Source: Symbiodinium microadriaticum
Taxonomy: Eukaryota; Sar; Dinophyceae; Suessiales; Symbiodiniaceae
Length of the DNA: 64,000 nucleotides
Assembly (NCBI GenBank): GCA_001939145.1
Contig: LSRX01001488.1
Location: 52,906-116,905, forward strand
Direction: 5' to 3'
The position numbers and the translations under genes were made by a program. A model generated the notes under the pieces. The model searched no databases, was not told where the DNA came from, and worked only from the letters and a program-made list of their open reading frames with translations. How positions within the stretch are numbered: position 1 is the first letter of the stretch; every line of letters begins with the position of its first letter. Below are positions 1 through 10,189 of this stretch, in pieces.

Positions 1-1479
1 ACCCACCCATCCCTGGACACGCGAAGACCAAACGCAAGTCCAAATGTGACGCCAGTTCTGCGTTTCGCGACATGCCTGCCCGATCCCCGTGACTGTTAAA
101 ACATTTGACACGCGAAGACCAAATGCAAGTGACGACAGTTTCGCATTAGGCGACCAGGACACGGACGCTTTGCGAACTCTTTGGGACGCTTGCCGACACA
201 AACGCAACCGCTTCTTGTCACCTCCTGGCCCTGGACCGCTGGACCCCAACATTAATTAAAACGCGAAGCCTTGTGCGGAGCATTCGGGAACAAGCAAGCA
301 CACCGAACAAATTACCAGGTTGCAAAGCCATGAGAGTTGGCCGATGTTCACAGACGCTCATGGCATGAGAGTTTGCGCGACGCTCGTGGTAAAACCTCCT
401 CGCCTGGCCTTCTTGTCAGGAGGGCCACGGACAGACCCAGCCCCATCGAGTGCTCTCGGCGCGGCAACGTACACTGGCTGGAGCAACCTCGAACGCAAAA
501 TGTCTTGAGCATCCCATAGAAGCAAAAGAATCACTATCAACACAGCGACAGGGGCAGGCTGCAAGAACACGAGGTTAGAGCTGGGGCAGCACAGCCACAA
601 GGCACGTGAAGACTTGAAAGCCGACCCAGGCAGTGCTTGCAGCCAACTGCTTCCTCTGTCTCGCCACGACCGACACAGCTTCTGCCCATTTCTCACGTGC
701 GAGCACAGCTGGACGGGGTTCTTGTAGGATTCGGTTCAGCATTTGTAGCTCCAATGAGTCCGGGCTGTCTCCTCAGGAAAGCACGTCCTTGATAAGCTTG
801 AAAAGAGCCCTGGCTTGGGGCCATTTCCAGACAAATTATGGCCGGCACTTTCTTTTGAGACGGCTGTACGTCCATGATAAGCTCCTGCAGTAGTTCGCAA
901 ACTCCTGTCGCCATCCCCCACCCAACCAAACCAAGCCCCAAACCATACATCAGCAGCTTCGACGGACCGAACCAAATACATTTCTCAAAAGCAAACACCT
1001 CCACTTCGCTGCAGGAGCTGTAGAAGACTGCACAAAATCATTCGCTCCAGAGTCTACGGAAAGGTAAAATACTCCACCCCATGAAGACAGCAAATGCTGC
1101 GAATTCCTGAAGTATCAATGGAGCATTTAGTGTCCAACATTGTCGAGATTCGGAGGTGGAGGGTCACTCCCTGCAAAGCGCTGGGTCCTCCCCAGTGCGT
1201 AAGAGGTGGCTCGGCCATGTTCTTCGACGATATCCTACAGCAACCCAGCTACTAGTAGCAAGTCAGTTTGTCCCAAAGCTAGCTACAACCACCTCTGGGA
1301 TTCCGAGCCAACTCTGCATAGAAAGACCTTCCATGAGCTTATCTGTGCTGGGTCTGGGGGTCCTTCCTAGCTCGTCCCCACTATAGTAAGAAGCCGCAAA
1401 ACCTTAACTCCCTAACCCTTAACTCTCAAGCCTGAACCCAAACCCTGTCGGCACCAAGCGAGAGATCTCAGAAGCCGGA
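1..1479. other. No confident gene; short tandem duplication at the left edge
   Basis: A roughly 45-bp motif beginning gacacgcgaagaccaaa occurs at about 16-62 and again, diverged, at about 110-152. The rest contains only short open frames on both strands with no family resemblance and no convincing intron-exon structure. A run of degenerate CCCTAA-like words lies at about 1405-1450. It is the 3' flank of the minus-strand membrane gene that ends at 1480. Confidence 0.5.
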
Positions 1480-3561
1480 CTAGGTGTGAAGCATCCCCAG
1501 CGTGGTCTTGCGGTCGTCAAGGGTCTTTGTCACCTCCCTGATGGCATCGCCGAACATCTGCAAGACTTCTTTGTCTTCATGGCGCATCAGGGACAAAATA
1601 CTGTTCCTGCTTCAAGAACTCCAGCTTGAGCTCCAGCTTCAGCAGGTCGCTTTTAGCGGCCTTCTGAGCGTACTTCGTAACCTTTGCCGTGAGAGCTCCA
1701 GGACCAGTTGTCATGAATCGCTCCTGCCACATGCCCCGCTAAGAAGCGGGAGATCATGGCTGCAGGAGCATATCCCATGATCGTCGCATCTTCATTGCCG
1801 CAAGCCAGGATGGTGAGGAGATCGCCAAATCCCCACAGCCCATTCTTCACTGTCAAGAGGTGAACCTGAATGCCAGATGTGTCACCCCAGTTAAACCAAA
1901 GGCGCCACAGGAAGAAAGGCAACTCCAGTGTAAGAACGGAGCGAAACGCATCGATCAATTTCGCGCGGCGCTGCATGGCAGTCATGGCATCGTCGGGGCG
2001 CAAGTAGGACGTTCTGCACCACCCAGTGCAGCTCTCCACGTCGTCTGCATACGGTTGATCTTCGGTCGGCTGGAGCTGACATAGTTCCACTCCATCTTCC
2101 GTGCTACCGTCGTCGTATTCCACTCGGTATGTGACCTCGTTCTCCTCGCGGCGAGCAAAACCAGCACGTCCGGGATGAAACCGATGTGGCGACGCGGTGG
2201 GATCCAGCACACGCACACGCGTTGGCCGGTTCGGCGATGTCCGCCTGTGTCATTCGAAAGGCTTCATCCAGAGTTTCCTCTGCTCCGTCCTTGTCAAGAA
2301 CACGGACTCGTTCCATGAGCTCCTGCAGGATTGAGTCCTTGGTGACATATGGCTTGCCCCCGTCCTGTGGCTCGGTCTCGCGGTACCGAAACCATGTATA
2401 GATCAATGGAGACAGCAGTTCACACATTGAAGAAACCAACCACGTGTACCAAATGCGTCTTTCAAGGTAGTATTGCATGCCAGCCGGCGAAGGCTTGCCA
2501 TCTGCTGTTAATCCGACAGATGGCATTTGGATGTTCGGATCATCGATATATGAGACGAACGTGAAGCAGTCGAGGATGTCCAACCAAACGCCGTTCATGA
2601 AGTCTTTCGATGCGGGGCTGGGAGGCAAGAAAGGCGACTCCTGCAGCGACCATGTCATCACGAGGATGGAAAGCCACTTTGCCGTGGTCAAGACATCGCC
2701 GATGCTCATGGAGAACGCTTTGATCTTGGACTGCCAAACCTCGTCGGACGTGGCGCGCTTCAGCTCGAAGACCATTTCCACGCAGCACTTCACATGAGAA
2801 GTGTTGTGGTAAAGTTGGCAGAAAGACGCCGGAACACTGGTGAGCATCGTAGAGCGTGGATTCGTCTACAGCCCTTCTCTCAGTGGCGCAGTCGCGGCGC
2901 CGTCGAGGTCCCTCTTGGATTCTTGCAGAGGCAGCGCCCGCAAAGGCGACCAAGAGCAGGAGAGAGTCTCTCGCTTACCGCAGACCTCTCTCGCTCGAGA
3001 CGGCCTTCTTCCTTGCAGTGTGCTCTTCTGAGCGGACAAAAGGGCAGTCAGCTCGAAGGGGCGTGGTTTTCTCCGCTCGCGCTGCGGAGGAAAGGCACAG
3101 GAATGGCCATCTGCATGCCAGCTCGCGTTGTCCACCTGAACCCCGCTCCGTCCCCCGCTAGTAGCTCTTCGCTTTCGGTTCACACATCCTCACGCTGAGG
3201 TTGCCCATCAACCAGAAGTAGAAAGCAACGTAGAGGACCCACTGCGTACAATTGAATGCCATGAAGATGGCGCTGTACTGGCTGTCCTTGCCACGGCACA
3301 GGGTCCATTTCCATGCAAAGATGGCCAAGCCCCGGCCCAACAAGCAAGTCACGAAGATAACTGGAAAAAGCTGAGCTGGAACAACATGGCCAAAATGAGC
3401 AACAATTCGAAGACTATACCCAGGGCGAGGGGTAAACGAAACTGCCGAAATCTGCGGCGGACGAATCCCGTCTCCGCCTTGTTCGCAATACAGCTAGCAT
3501 CCTCACTGTTGAAGGATTCCTCCTCATCCGTACTCTCTTCCTGAGCAACAAGACTTCGCAT
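1480..3561 (-). CDS. Multi-pass membrane protein, split gene, function unknown
   Basis: Several minus-strand coding blocks run in order from about 3561 down to the stop at 1480-1482. The first block has an acidic N-terminus (EESTDEEESF) and a hydrophobic helix (LALGIVFELLLILAMLF). The next (3352-3193) has two hydrophobic stretches and ends at a GTGAGG donor. A long block (about 2840-2220) carries further membrane segments, then a charged stretch (ELMERVRVLDKDG). After another junction comes YRVEYDDGSTEDGVELCQL, which resembles the core of Tudor/Agenet-type domains, then another membrane stretch (LELPFFLWRLWF). The C-terminus is a lysine-rich helix (KLELKLEFLKQEQ) ending DDRKTTLGMLHT. Reading frame changes near 3360, 1700 and 1610 without an obvious intron, so either tiny or atypical introns or small indels are present. 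I do not recognise the family; a channel or transporter is possible but not shown. Confidence 0.5.
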
Positions 3562-3623
3562 GGCTCCCCCTTCAAGTCTCCCGCGCTTGAGCCGCTGGGA
3601 GGTGGATCATTTCCACAACTCAA

Positions 3624-4769
3624 TCGGCCTGCCGACGCCTACTGCTGAGGGCCGCGGGGGAACATGCGCAGAAGCCTACTTCTCATGGCGCAACCATTAT
3701 TTTCTTGCTTCTTGAGATGGAGCATCCTCATTGGCGGTAGGTCCAGTGTCGATCTGCACCGAGATTGTCCAACACGATGCCTGGCTCCGAAGGCACGTCA
3801 ACGGCGCTTTCTACAACGAGGTCCATCACTTGCACATGGACAACTTGCATCAAGTCCGAGGCACGTCCCCAGGTCCAGACCTGCTCTTGGTCTTTGTGCC
3901 GAGCCATCACCTCATGCGAAGGTCTGAAAGTGGGCCTTTGTCCGAATTTGGATCAGTTTTTGTCCAGTGGCTGCTTTCACCAGGCCCTCAGCGCCACCAG
4001 CCATGACATCCTCTTTGCAAGCCAGGACCTCCAGTAACCTCGCACGCAAAGACTGCGTTCCGCCGCCCCGCTGGCCCCAAGAAAGCCAAGAAACCTGGCC
4101 AAGCCGGAGAGTGCCACTACCTGCACCAGGCTAAGAGGTCTGACAGTTGCAAGAGCTCTTGTTAGCTCATCAATTAATCCGAGAAAACAGCGCGAAACAG
4201 AGACAGCCGCATCAAGTGTCAATACCTGATGGATTTTCGAACCAATGCTTGGCACGCTGGGGTTGAGACAAGGCAAGGAACTCTCCCTGCCTGAAGAGGA
4301 ACGGCCTTGCCGAATAGACGTGAACCATAAAATCGGTGGTTGATTTCATGTAATGATCGCATATCGATGACATCTTCATGACATTTGGGCATGGGCATAT
4401 TTAGCAGCACGATGCTTGTGGGCACCTCCTCCCTGGAACATGGGCCTGCTAGTGTCTCTTATTGTTACTGCTTTCGGATCGCACAATTTTCACACTGGGA
4501 ACTCATCGTCTTTTTAATTGTATTTGGTTTCAGGATATCGCAAGACTTATGAGTGCACATAGGAGGCACAGCAGCTGAAGCACACGGCGTTGAATCCACA
4601 AGTTTTGCACGATCTCGCGTATTTTCCTGTTCTCGCGCAATTGCCTGTGTGGTACTTCGAGGTGTCAACTTCGGGTTACGGCGCCTATTTTTAAACACCC
4701 GGACATTTTAAACAGCTTAAACAAGTCATTTGCACTAGGTCTAACAGCAGTGGCATTGGGCCGCCCAAC
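3624..4769. other. Intergenic, no supported gene
   Basis: Only short frames without family resemblance. From about 4690 a diverged direct repeat begins (TTTAAACAG..CATTTGCACTA..GGGCCGCCC) whose partner lies beyond the minisatellite at about 5160-5235. Confidence 0.4.
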
Positions 4770-4795
4770 TTTAAAACATCCGGAAGCTTTCTTTC

Positions 4796-5135
4796 CGTCC
4801 CCCGCTTCCAGCCAGCCTTCCAGCCCTCCAGCAGCCCTCCGGCCTTCCAGCCTTCCAGCCCTCCAGCCTTCCAGCCTTCCAGCCCTCCAGCCCTCCAGCC
4901 TTCCAGCCTTCCACCTCCAGCTTCAAGCGCTCCAGCCTGCCAGCCTTCCAGCCCAAAGCCCTCCAGCCTTCCAGCAGCCTTCCAGCCCTGAAGCCCTCCA
5001 GCCCTGGATATAGGTGTAACGTAAAAGAAAGACAGGCTGGATGGTGGGGCTGGAAGGCTGGAGGGCTGGAAGGCTGGAAGGCTGGAGGGCTGGAAGGCTG
5101 GAAGGCTGGAAGGCTGGAAGGCTGGAGGGCTTGGA
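4796..5135. repeat. Strand-switching 9-10 bp minisatellite
   Basis: Tandem units of CCAGCCTTC/CCAGCCCTC type run from about 4800 to 5010. After a roughly 30-bp spacer (5011-5035) the reverse-complement unit GGCTGGAAG/GGCTGGAGG runs to about 5130. Together they form a large potential hairpin. Two diverged direct copies of a TTTAAACAGxTCATTTxCACTA...GGGCCGCCC...TTTAAAA motif flank the array at about 4708-4780 and 5160-5235. Confidence 0.85.
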
Positions 5136-5235
5136 GTGAAGGGGGGCAGTGGATATTTAAACTTCCGGATTTAAACAGGTCATTTACACTACCTCTGTCA
5201 TCCTTGGGCCTGGGCCGCCCTCCACATATTTAAAA

Positions 5236-6436
5236 AGCGTCACCGTAAGTTATGGTCTTCAATAGCAAGGGCTCAGGCGACGGCATCCAAGTGACGCTGC
5301 ATGGCTTGCTTGATCAGAAGCACGATGCGAGCAAAGTCTAATTCGCACCTCGGCTGCCATGTGGAAACTCGTCTCGCATGCGCAAATCATACACGCATGG
5401 CCGTATGTATCTGCAGCTTTCCTTTCCCGGTATGTTCCATGAGTTCAAATCTTATGCAAATGGACAGCTGAGCTGCAGCTTCTGAGCTGGTAGTGGCCAG
5501 TCCAGCACTGAAACCTAGCACATGTCAGGGTGAAGGACAATAGACCCAAGCATGCTGGGAAGGTGGGATTTCATGGGAGTCTGAGCATGTTGTCTCCGCG
5601 ATAATCCCCTCACGGATGCGGGTACAAGCGCGACGGTGACAACAACTTACATCGGACCGCTTGAAAGGCAGCAAAGCATGAATCGCAATAATTGACATAC
5701 GTAGAGCGTATGCAATCGAACAACGATAAGCAACAGTCGCGTGACTGGTGTTCCTTTTGAATTGAAGATCTTTCGAGTTTCGAGCACTCTGTCTCTTTTT
5801 GCTTGATGTGTGTCGGCTCGTTCTGGTTTGCAAGCTGGTATGGAACTCCGTGATTTCAAGGTGCTGAGCTCCATCACTTCTTAGCTTAGGCCCACGGCTT
5901 CGAAAGTCGCTTACAATCACTCCGGACTTGCATACAGTTGCGATGACAGAATACACTTTGAAGTCTGCGCAGCCGGCAGGTTGGCATGGCATTGAGCCGC
6001 AGGCCAAGAACGAGATGGAGCTGCAGCTGAGTGATGCATCCTTAGACTTGCACACTTGCAGTCTTGAGTGTTTTGTGGGACCATGCTTGGGTGCTAATTA
6101 ATGATTAAGCGTCATCATACACCGAGTTTAGCAACCAAAAGAGCAAGCTTTAATGGGAGGTCTCGTCGATCCGAGCTTCGTCTCCAAGTGCACGCATCGC
6201 TTTCTCAACCCGCCTCACGCCGCTCACCTCTGCTATGGCCATCGGGCCACTTCTCTTCCGGGCCTGCAAAAAAAGACTGTCTCTCTCAGTCTCCGTAAGC
6301 AGGGAATGTGGAAGAACTCTCTACATAAGGGTCCCTTTTTGGTAGGTCAATAGAGTACGGCACCCTTTAAAAGAGGGCCCTAAAAGGGGGACCCTACTCT
6401 AGAGAACTAGCCATGTAGCAGAATCTCTCTCTTCAC
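5236..6436. repeat. Intergenic; small inverted repeat near 6325-6402
   Basis: A 176-codon minus-strand frame (6055-5525) has no recognisable domain and biased low-information content, so I do not call it. AGGGTCCCTTTTT at about 6328 and AAAAGGGGGACCCT at about 6380 are imperfect inverted repeats that could form a hairpin just 3' of the armadillo-like gene. Nothing else is evident. Confidence 0.4.
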
Positions 6437-7395
6437 TCAAAGGAGAAAGTCTTCTGTCCGAGAGGCCAAGGCTGCCAGTGCAGCGATGCCCTGACACTGC
6501 ACATTGAGCGAAGTTGTGTGCACGTCCATGAGGGCAGTTGTTGCAGTAGTGATGCCTTTGACCAAGCTCTGACACACCAGAGCTTCAGACAGCTCTTTGT
6601 TTCCCTTCGTATCAAGCAACTCTGCGAGCATCCAGAGCCAACCCGCCGCCGTGACTTCTTCCGTGTCCTTTCTCATGGAAACCGGTGCCGCGGCGAGAAA
6701 CTGCTCGGCCAGGAACGTCGCCGGAACGAGCTCGCCCTGAACGCTCTGAAAGAGCATCTCTTTGAAGGACTTCGCACGCTGCTTGTCTCTTTCGTCTCTC
6801 TGAAACTGCGCTCGGAAGAGCTCCGGCGAGAGCCTTGGCCGCTCCCTGGCCTCGGCCACCAGGATCCGGGCCATAGCCTCGAAAGCGAGCTTCGAACCTT
6901 CCTCCTTCTCTGTCTCAAGCAAAGCCGGCAGGACCTGAATTGGCAGGAAACGGACCGCTTCGGCGGAGAAGCAGATGTGACAAAGGCAGCGCAAGGCCAG
7001 GATCTCGAGAGAATCACGATGGAGGCGAAGAATTCGCAGCAGCTGCTCTATGCAGCTCCCCTTCGCCTAAGCTGCACATCCAGCGTCTCCATGGTGCCAT
7101 AGTGTCATGGTCCAGCTACTTGCTTGCTTCTGCTCTCATACCCTCCCGGATTCCCTCTCTCCCGTGCTACGGCTCGAAAGGGCCCCAAAATAAGCTCGAG
7201 CTCATCAACAAAAATGCTTGGCTACTTGCTATAAGGAACCTCATCATACTTCGGCACTGCAAAATTTGTTCGGGAAACCCCCGACTGAGCTTCCCGACCA
7301 CCTCCACGGGCTCACTGTAGGCAAGGGAGGCTAAGGCTCGGAGGGCCTTGGCTGCCTCGTAAGGGACGGCCTCGTATTCCAAGAGGTGCTGGCTC
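6437..7395 (-). CDS. Armadillo/HEAT-like repeat protein, C-terminal exons
   Basis: Two coding blocks are visible. The upstream one (about 7395-7259) follows a CCCAG acceptor-like site and encodes YEAAKALRALASLAYSEP, a typical armadillo-type helix pair. The terminal block starts at about 7047 after an AG and runs to the TGA at 6437-6439. It contains repeated amphipathic alpha-helices (LEILALRCLCHICF, LAFEAMARILVAEA, LNVQCQGIAALAALAS). Helical solenoid proteins of this kind act as protein-binding scaffolds. The exact orthologue is not recognisable. Exons upstream of 7400 are probably missing or beyond the (TATG)n tract at 7424. Splice phase between the two blocks could not be resolved, so the intron ends are approximate. 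Confidence 0.55.
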
Positions 7396-7423
7396 CTGGG
7401 CAGATATCTAGCAACAAATAGAG

Positions 7424-7446
7424 GTATGTATGTATGTATGTATATG
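7424..7446. repeat. (TATG)n microsatellite
   Basis: Perfect TATG units, followed by degenerate TATGCATATGCG and CATA words to about 7482. It has the same unit and strand as the tracts at 8397 and 16671. Confidence 0.9.
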
Positions 7447-7482
7447 CATATGCGTATGTATATGTATATACACATACATATG

Positions 7483-8395
7483 GTAACCCACATGAACTAC
7501 CGACCCTCGTTTTGTATCATAAGTACCGTGTCAAACCAGCTTTTCCGGGAAGGTCCGGATATTGTATCTCTCAAAGAGTACCAAAGCCAACCCACATTTC
7601 AACAGAACGTGCCAGACAACTCGTTCAGGTTCGACGTGCGCACTCCCCGGCAAAATTACAGGAAAACCCCACATGAGTGTGCCTTGTTTAGGCTAATCAA
7701 ACCAATGTGGTGGTGGCGGTGTAAAGATGCCTGTGTGTGTGTGTGTGGACACCTGTTTACCAAGGACTCAGTTAGCAAACACCGAGAATCTCAGCTCTCG
7801 TTGCATGACAGCAGGCGTTACATCACTTGAGTTTGCTTGGTGCCTGAATCAAAAACCACAACCGTTGATGAATTCATTGCGGCATGTGGCTTGACTTGCC
7901 GCAGTTGATTCCGTGATCAAGCTGTCGCTGATTTCAGTTGCCGGAATGTTGTTGCTTTTCAACTGGGCCGTGTCTTTTATTCTGATTCAATCCCGAGGAC
8001 GCAAAGACAGCCCTTCCGCAACTGCTTCCGCAGCCTTCCGCGCCTCGACGCGTTGGCCGTTGCTGAGTCTCTGCATGTCTTCCCTTTCGCGTGCCCTTCG
8101 GCGGACCGTTTCGCAAGCGAACCCTTAACTTTATTCCTGGGAAAGCCTCGGGATTCCTGAAAGAAGACCTCGGCGTACATATTTGTTGCTTCCGCGTCCT
8201 TCCGGGAGCAACGCCTTATGCAGCACTTCTGTGCGCACAGTCCCAAAGCAATTTCCAGATCGAGTGAAAAGTTTGTGTCCAGCTCTAGTCTTCCGACAAG
8301 AGACCAAAAAAAAGAAGCTCAACTGACTTGCACAGGAAACTCTGAAACAGCGTTTGAAAGATTACAGTATGCTTATGTACGTGTCTTTTTTTTTT

Positions 8396-8396
<1 letters not shown>
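7483..8396. other. Intergenic, no supported gene
   Basis: Short frames only. A small TG-rich run (TGTGTGTGTG) lies at about 7733-7747 and a T-tract at about 8386-8396 immediately before the next microsatellite. Confidence 0.4.
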
Positions 8397-8427
<31 letters not shown>

Positions 8428-8432
8428 TGTAT
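8397..8432. repeat. (TATG)n microsatellite at the LINE 5' side
   Basis: About eight perfect TATG/ATGT units following an oligo-T run. The open frame of the LINE begins immediately after it. The same repeat in the same orientation lies at the LINE 3' side (16671-16696). Confidence 0.9.
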
Positions 8433-8505
8433 AAGTGTCTCGGTCCGAGCCTGAGATTCCGCTTTTCCGGGCGTCCTTCATGGGTGGCGCTGCTAGGGGC
8501 CAGGC

Positions 8506-9303
8506 ATGCCCCGCTCTCAAGAGTCAAGCTCCTCTGGGCTGGATACTCCTGGGTCTGATTCTTCAGACATTCTGGCTAGCAGCTCCGAGAGTGCCTCTGC
8601 GAGGCAACCACTTCACCCGCCTGAGCCACCAAGGCCAAGGTGTGTGCCAGCAGCGAATATGGAACCTTCGGATGAGGACCACCTCAGACTGTCGGAAGCC
8701 AGCCTTCGTTCGCTGGCCTGGTACCGAAACATTGTGCTGCGATTCTTCTGCTGGAACTTCCGGAAGGAATATTTGGTCACAGTGCTGGGCAGGCCCGCCA
8801 GATCGGTGTCCTCGTCCGCGGCTGCATGGGGCCGCGCAGAGCATGAACTGCCGGCGGCGGACATCCGGGATCGAGCGGCGGCGCATATGGATGCTTGGCA
8901 CGCCAACAAGCTCCGGCAGCACTATGCATGGCTGGCTAGCCAACTCGAGCGCCTGCCGGCGCGCAATGACAGAGCCTGGATCCTTCAAACCGGCAGCGAG
9001 TTTTGCCCAGGCTATCATATCCTGCGACAGCGCTTCCAACCGGAGCTGGTTTCGGCCCTTAGAGAGCAACTGGATGAGTCCATTGTTCACGAGATGGCAG
9101 AAGTTATGGTCAGCATGTCAGCATCTCTGCGGTACCATGACCTCCTCACGGTTCTCCTGCCTTGGCTTGTGCCGTCCGCGCAGCTACCGTTTCAGGAATG
9201 GTTTCAGGACTTTGAAAGGCAGCAGTATATGGCGCTACCACCAGCGCCTGCCCTGCAGCTTGGAGAGCCTAGCGCCTCATCCTCTTCGGCGCCCGGCGGA
9301 TGA
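8506..9303 (+). CDS. LINE ORF1-like protein
   Basis: 265 codons from ATG 8506. The N-terminus is Ser/Pro rich (SSSGLDTPGSDSSD). The middle is basic and helical with many Trp/Arg (FFCWNFRKEYLVTVLGR, MDAWHANKLRQHYAWLASQ), and the tail is again Ser/Ala rich. I recognise no named domain (no RRM or zinc knuckle seen). Its place just 5' of the endonuclease/RT frame suggests the nucleic-acid-binding ORF1 role usual in LINEs, which is inference. It overlaps an open frame 2 that spans 8435-10189; within 8506-9303 frame 1 has the more protein-like composition. Confidence 0.6.
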   Translation: MPRSQESSSSGLDTPGSDSSDILASSSESASARQPLHPPEPPRPRCVPAANMEPSDEDHLRLSEASLRSLAWYRNIVLRFFCWNFRKEYLVTVLGRPARSVSSSAAAWGRAEHELPAADIRDRAAAHMDAWHANKLRQHYAWLASQLERLPARNDRAWILQTGSEFCPGYHILRQRFQPELVSALREQLDESIVHEMAEVMVSMSASLRYHDLLTVLLPWLVPSAQLPFQEWFQDFERQQYMALPPAPALQLGEPSASSSSAPGG

Positions 9304-9304
9304 T

Positions 9305-10189
9305 TTGAACAACAACACGAGGCCGGACTGTCCCGGTCCCAATTCCGGGAGAAGCATGACACACAGGACATTAGGTGTGACTTGTATTGCTGCAGACACG
9401 AGGGTTGGGAGTAATGTTGGTCGTAGTCTCCCTACAGCCCCAGTCAGCTTGCCTTTTGTGAATTTGCGGAGGGCGAAACGTAACGACCCAGTTTTATATT
9501 GGACTCCTTGCCAAGCAAGCGGTCCCGTCACTACTTGTAGATACATTTACATGCACATGTTTGGCACTGCACATTGTCTTAGTAACACACATATCGGTTC
9601 ACAACCATGTTCCGACACATTGGTCAATCTGCATCAGTCTGCCACATGTGGTTTGACTAGGCTGCAGCTCGCCGAGCCAAACCAGCAGGATCCCGAAGCC
9701 ATCCAGGCACTAGGTGCTCTGTTGCTCCTACTTACTATCCTGTGTGCCAGTGACAGCAGCACTCGGGCATGCAGTCATGCATGGTGCACTAGACGCTGTG
9801 CTACGGGATTGTACTGCAGGCGCCGCTGCACTTCGTGCCATGAGTGGCGTGCTGGGATAGTGAGAGCGGCACGCAAGGCCATGGGCCAGTACGCAGCTGT
9901 GCAGCCAAAGACTGCGCCTAAGTGTAAGTCCCATAAGCCCCAGTGCCCCGCCAGAACAATCTCTGCAACGGGTTTTCCTGTACACAATCTAGTCTTTGGG
10001 TTAGCTATATGCTGCCTCCCTTTAGGGTCACGTGCGGCCCCAGAACCGCGACCACAGCCCACAGATTTCTCCCTAGTGCGTATGCAGCTGTATGCCCATG
10101 GCCAACAGGCGATTCGCCTCACCACAGCCAGAAAGCGTGCCTTTCGCAGAGCTCAGCTTAGGGTCCTGCGAGATGGCTCCACGGTGTAA
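9305..10189 (+). pseudogene. N-terminal part of LINE ORF2, ended by an in-frame TAA
   Basis: Frame 2 is open from ORF1 to a TAA at 10187-10189 and reopens at once in the same frame (10190) into the endonuclease. The sequence before the stop has a Cys/Arg-rich patch (CRRRCTSCHEW) and a basic helix (ARKRAFRRAQLRVLRDG). Right after the stop the frame runs RGRQHDATSLALQ and then TWNCGG, the usual first strand of an APE endonuclease. The continuity suggests the stop is a point mutation in one long ORF2, or a readthrough site. No ATG precedes the endonuclease after the stop until 10316, which lies inside the first domain motif. Confidence 0.55.

Noticed and set aside
4750..5013. ORF made of repeated Pro/Ser/Leu units
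   Set aside because: It is simply the translation of the CCAGCCTTC minisatellite.
5525..6055. 176-codon minus-strand ORF
   Set aside because: No domain, Ser/Cys/Arg-rich chance-like composition, no splice or start support.
8435..9303. Frame-2 open stretch overlapping LINE ORF1
   Set aside because: Its composition (Arg/Ser/Trp/Cys rich, no structure) looks like the shadow of the frame-1 ORF1; only the part after about 9305 reads like protein.
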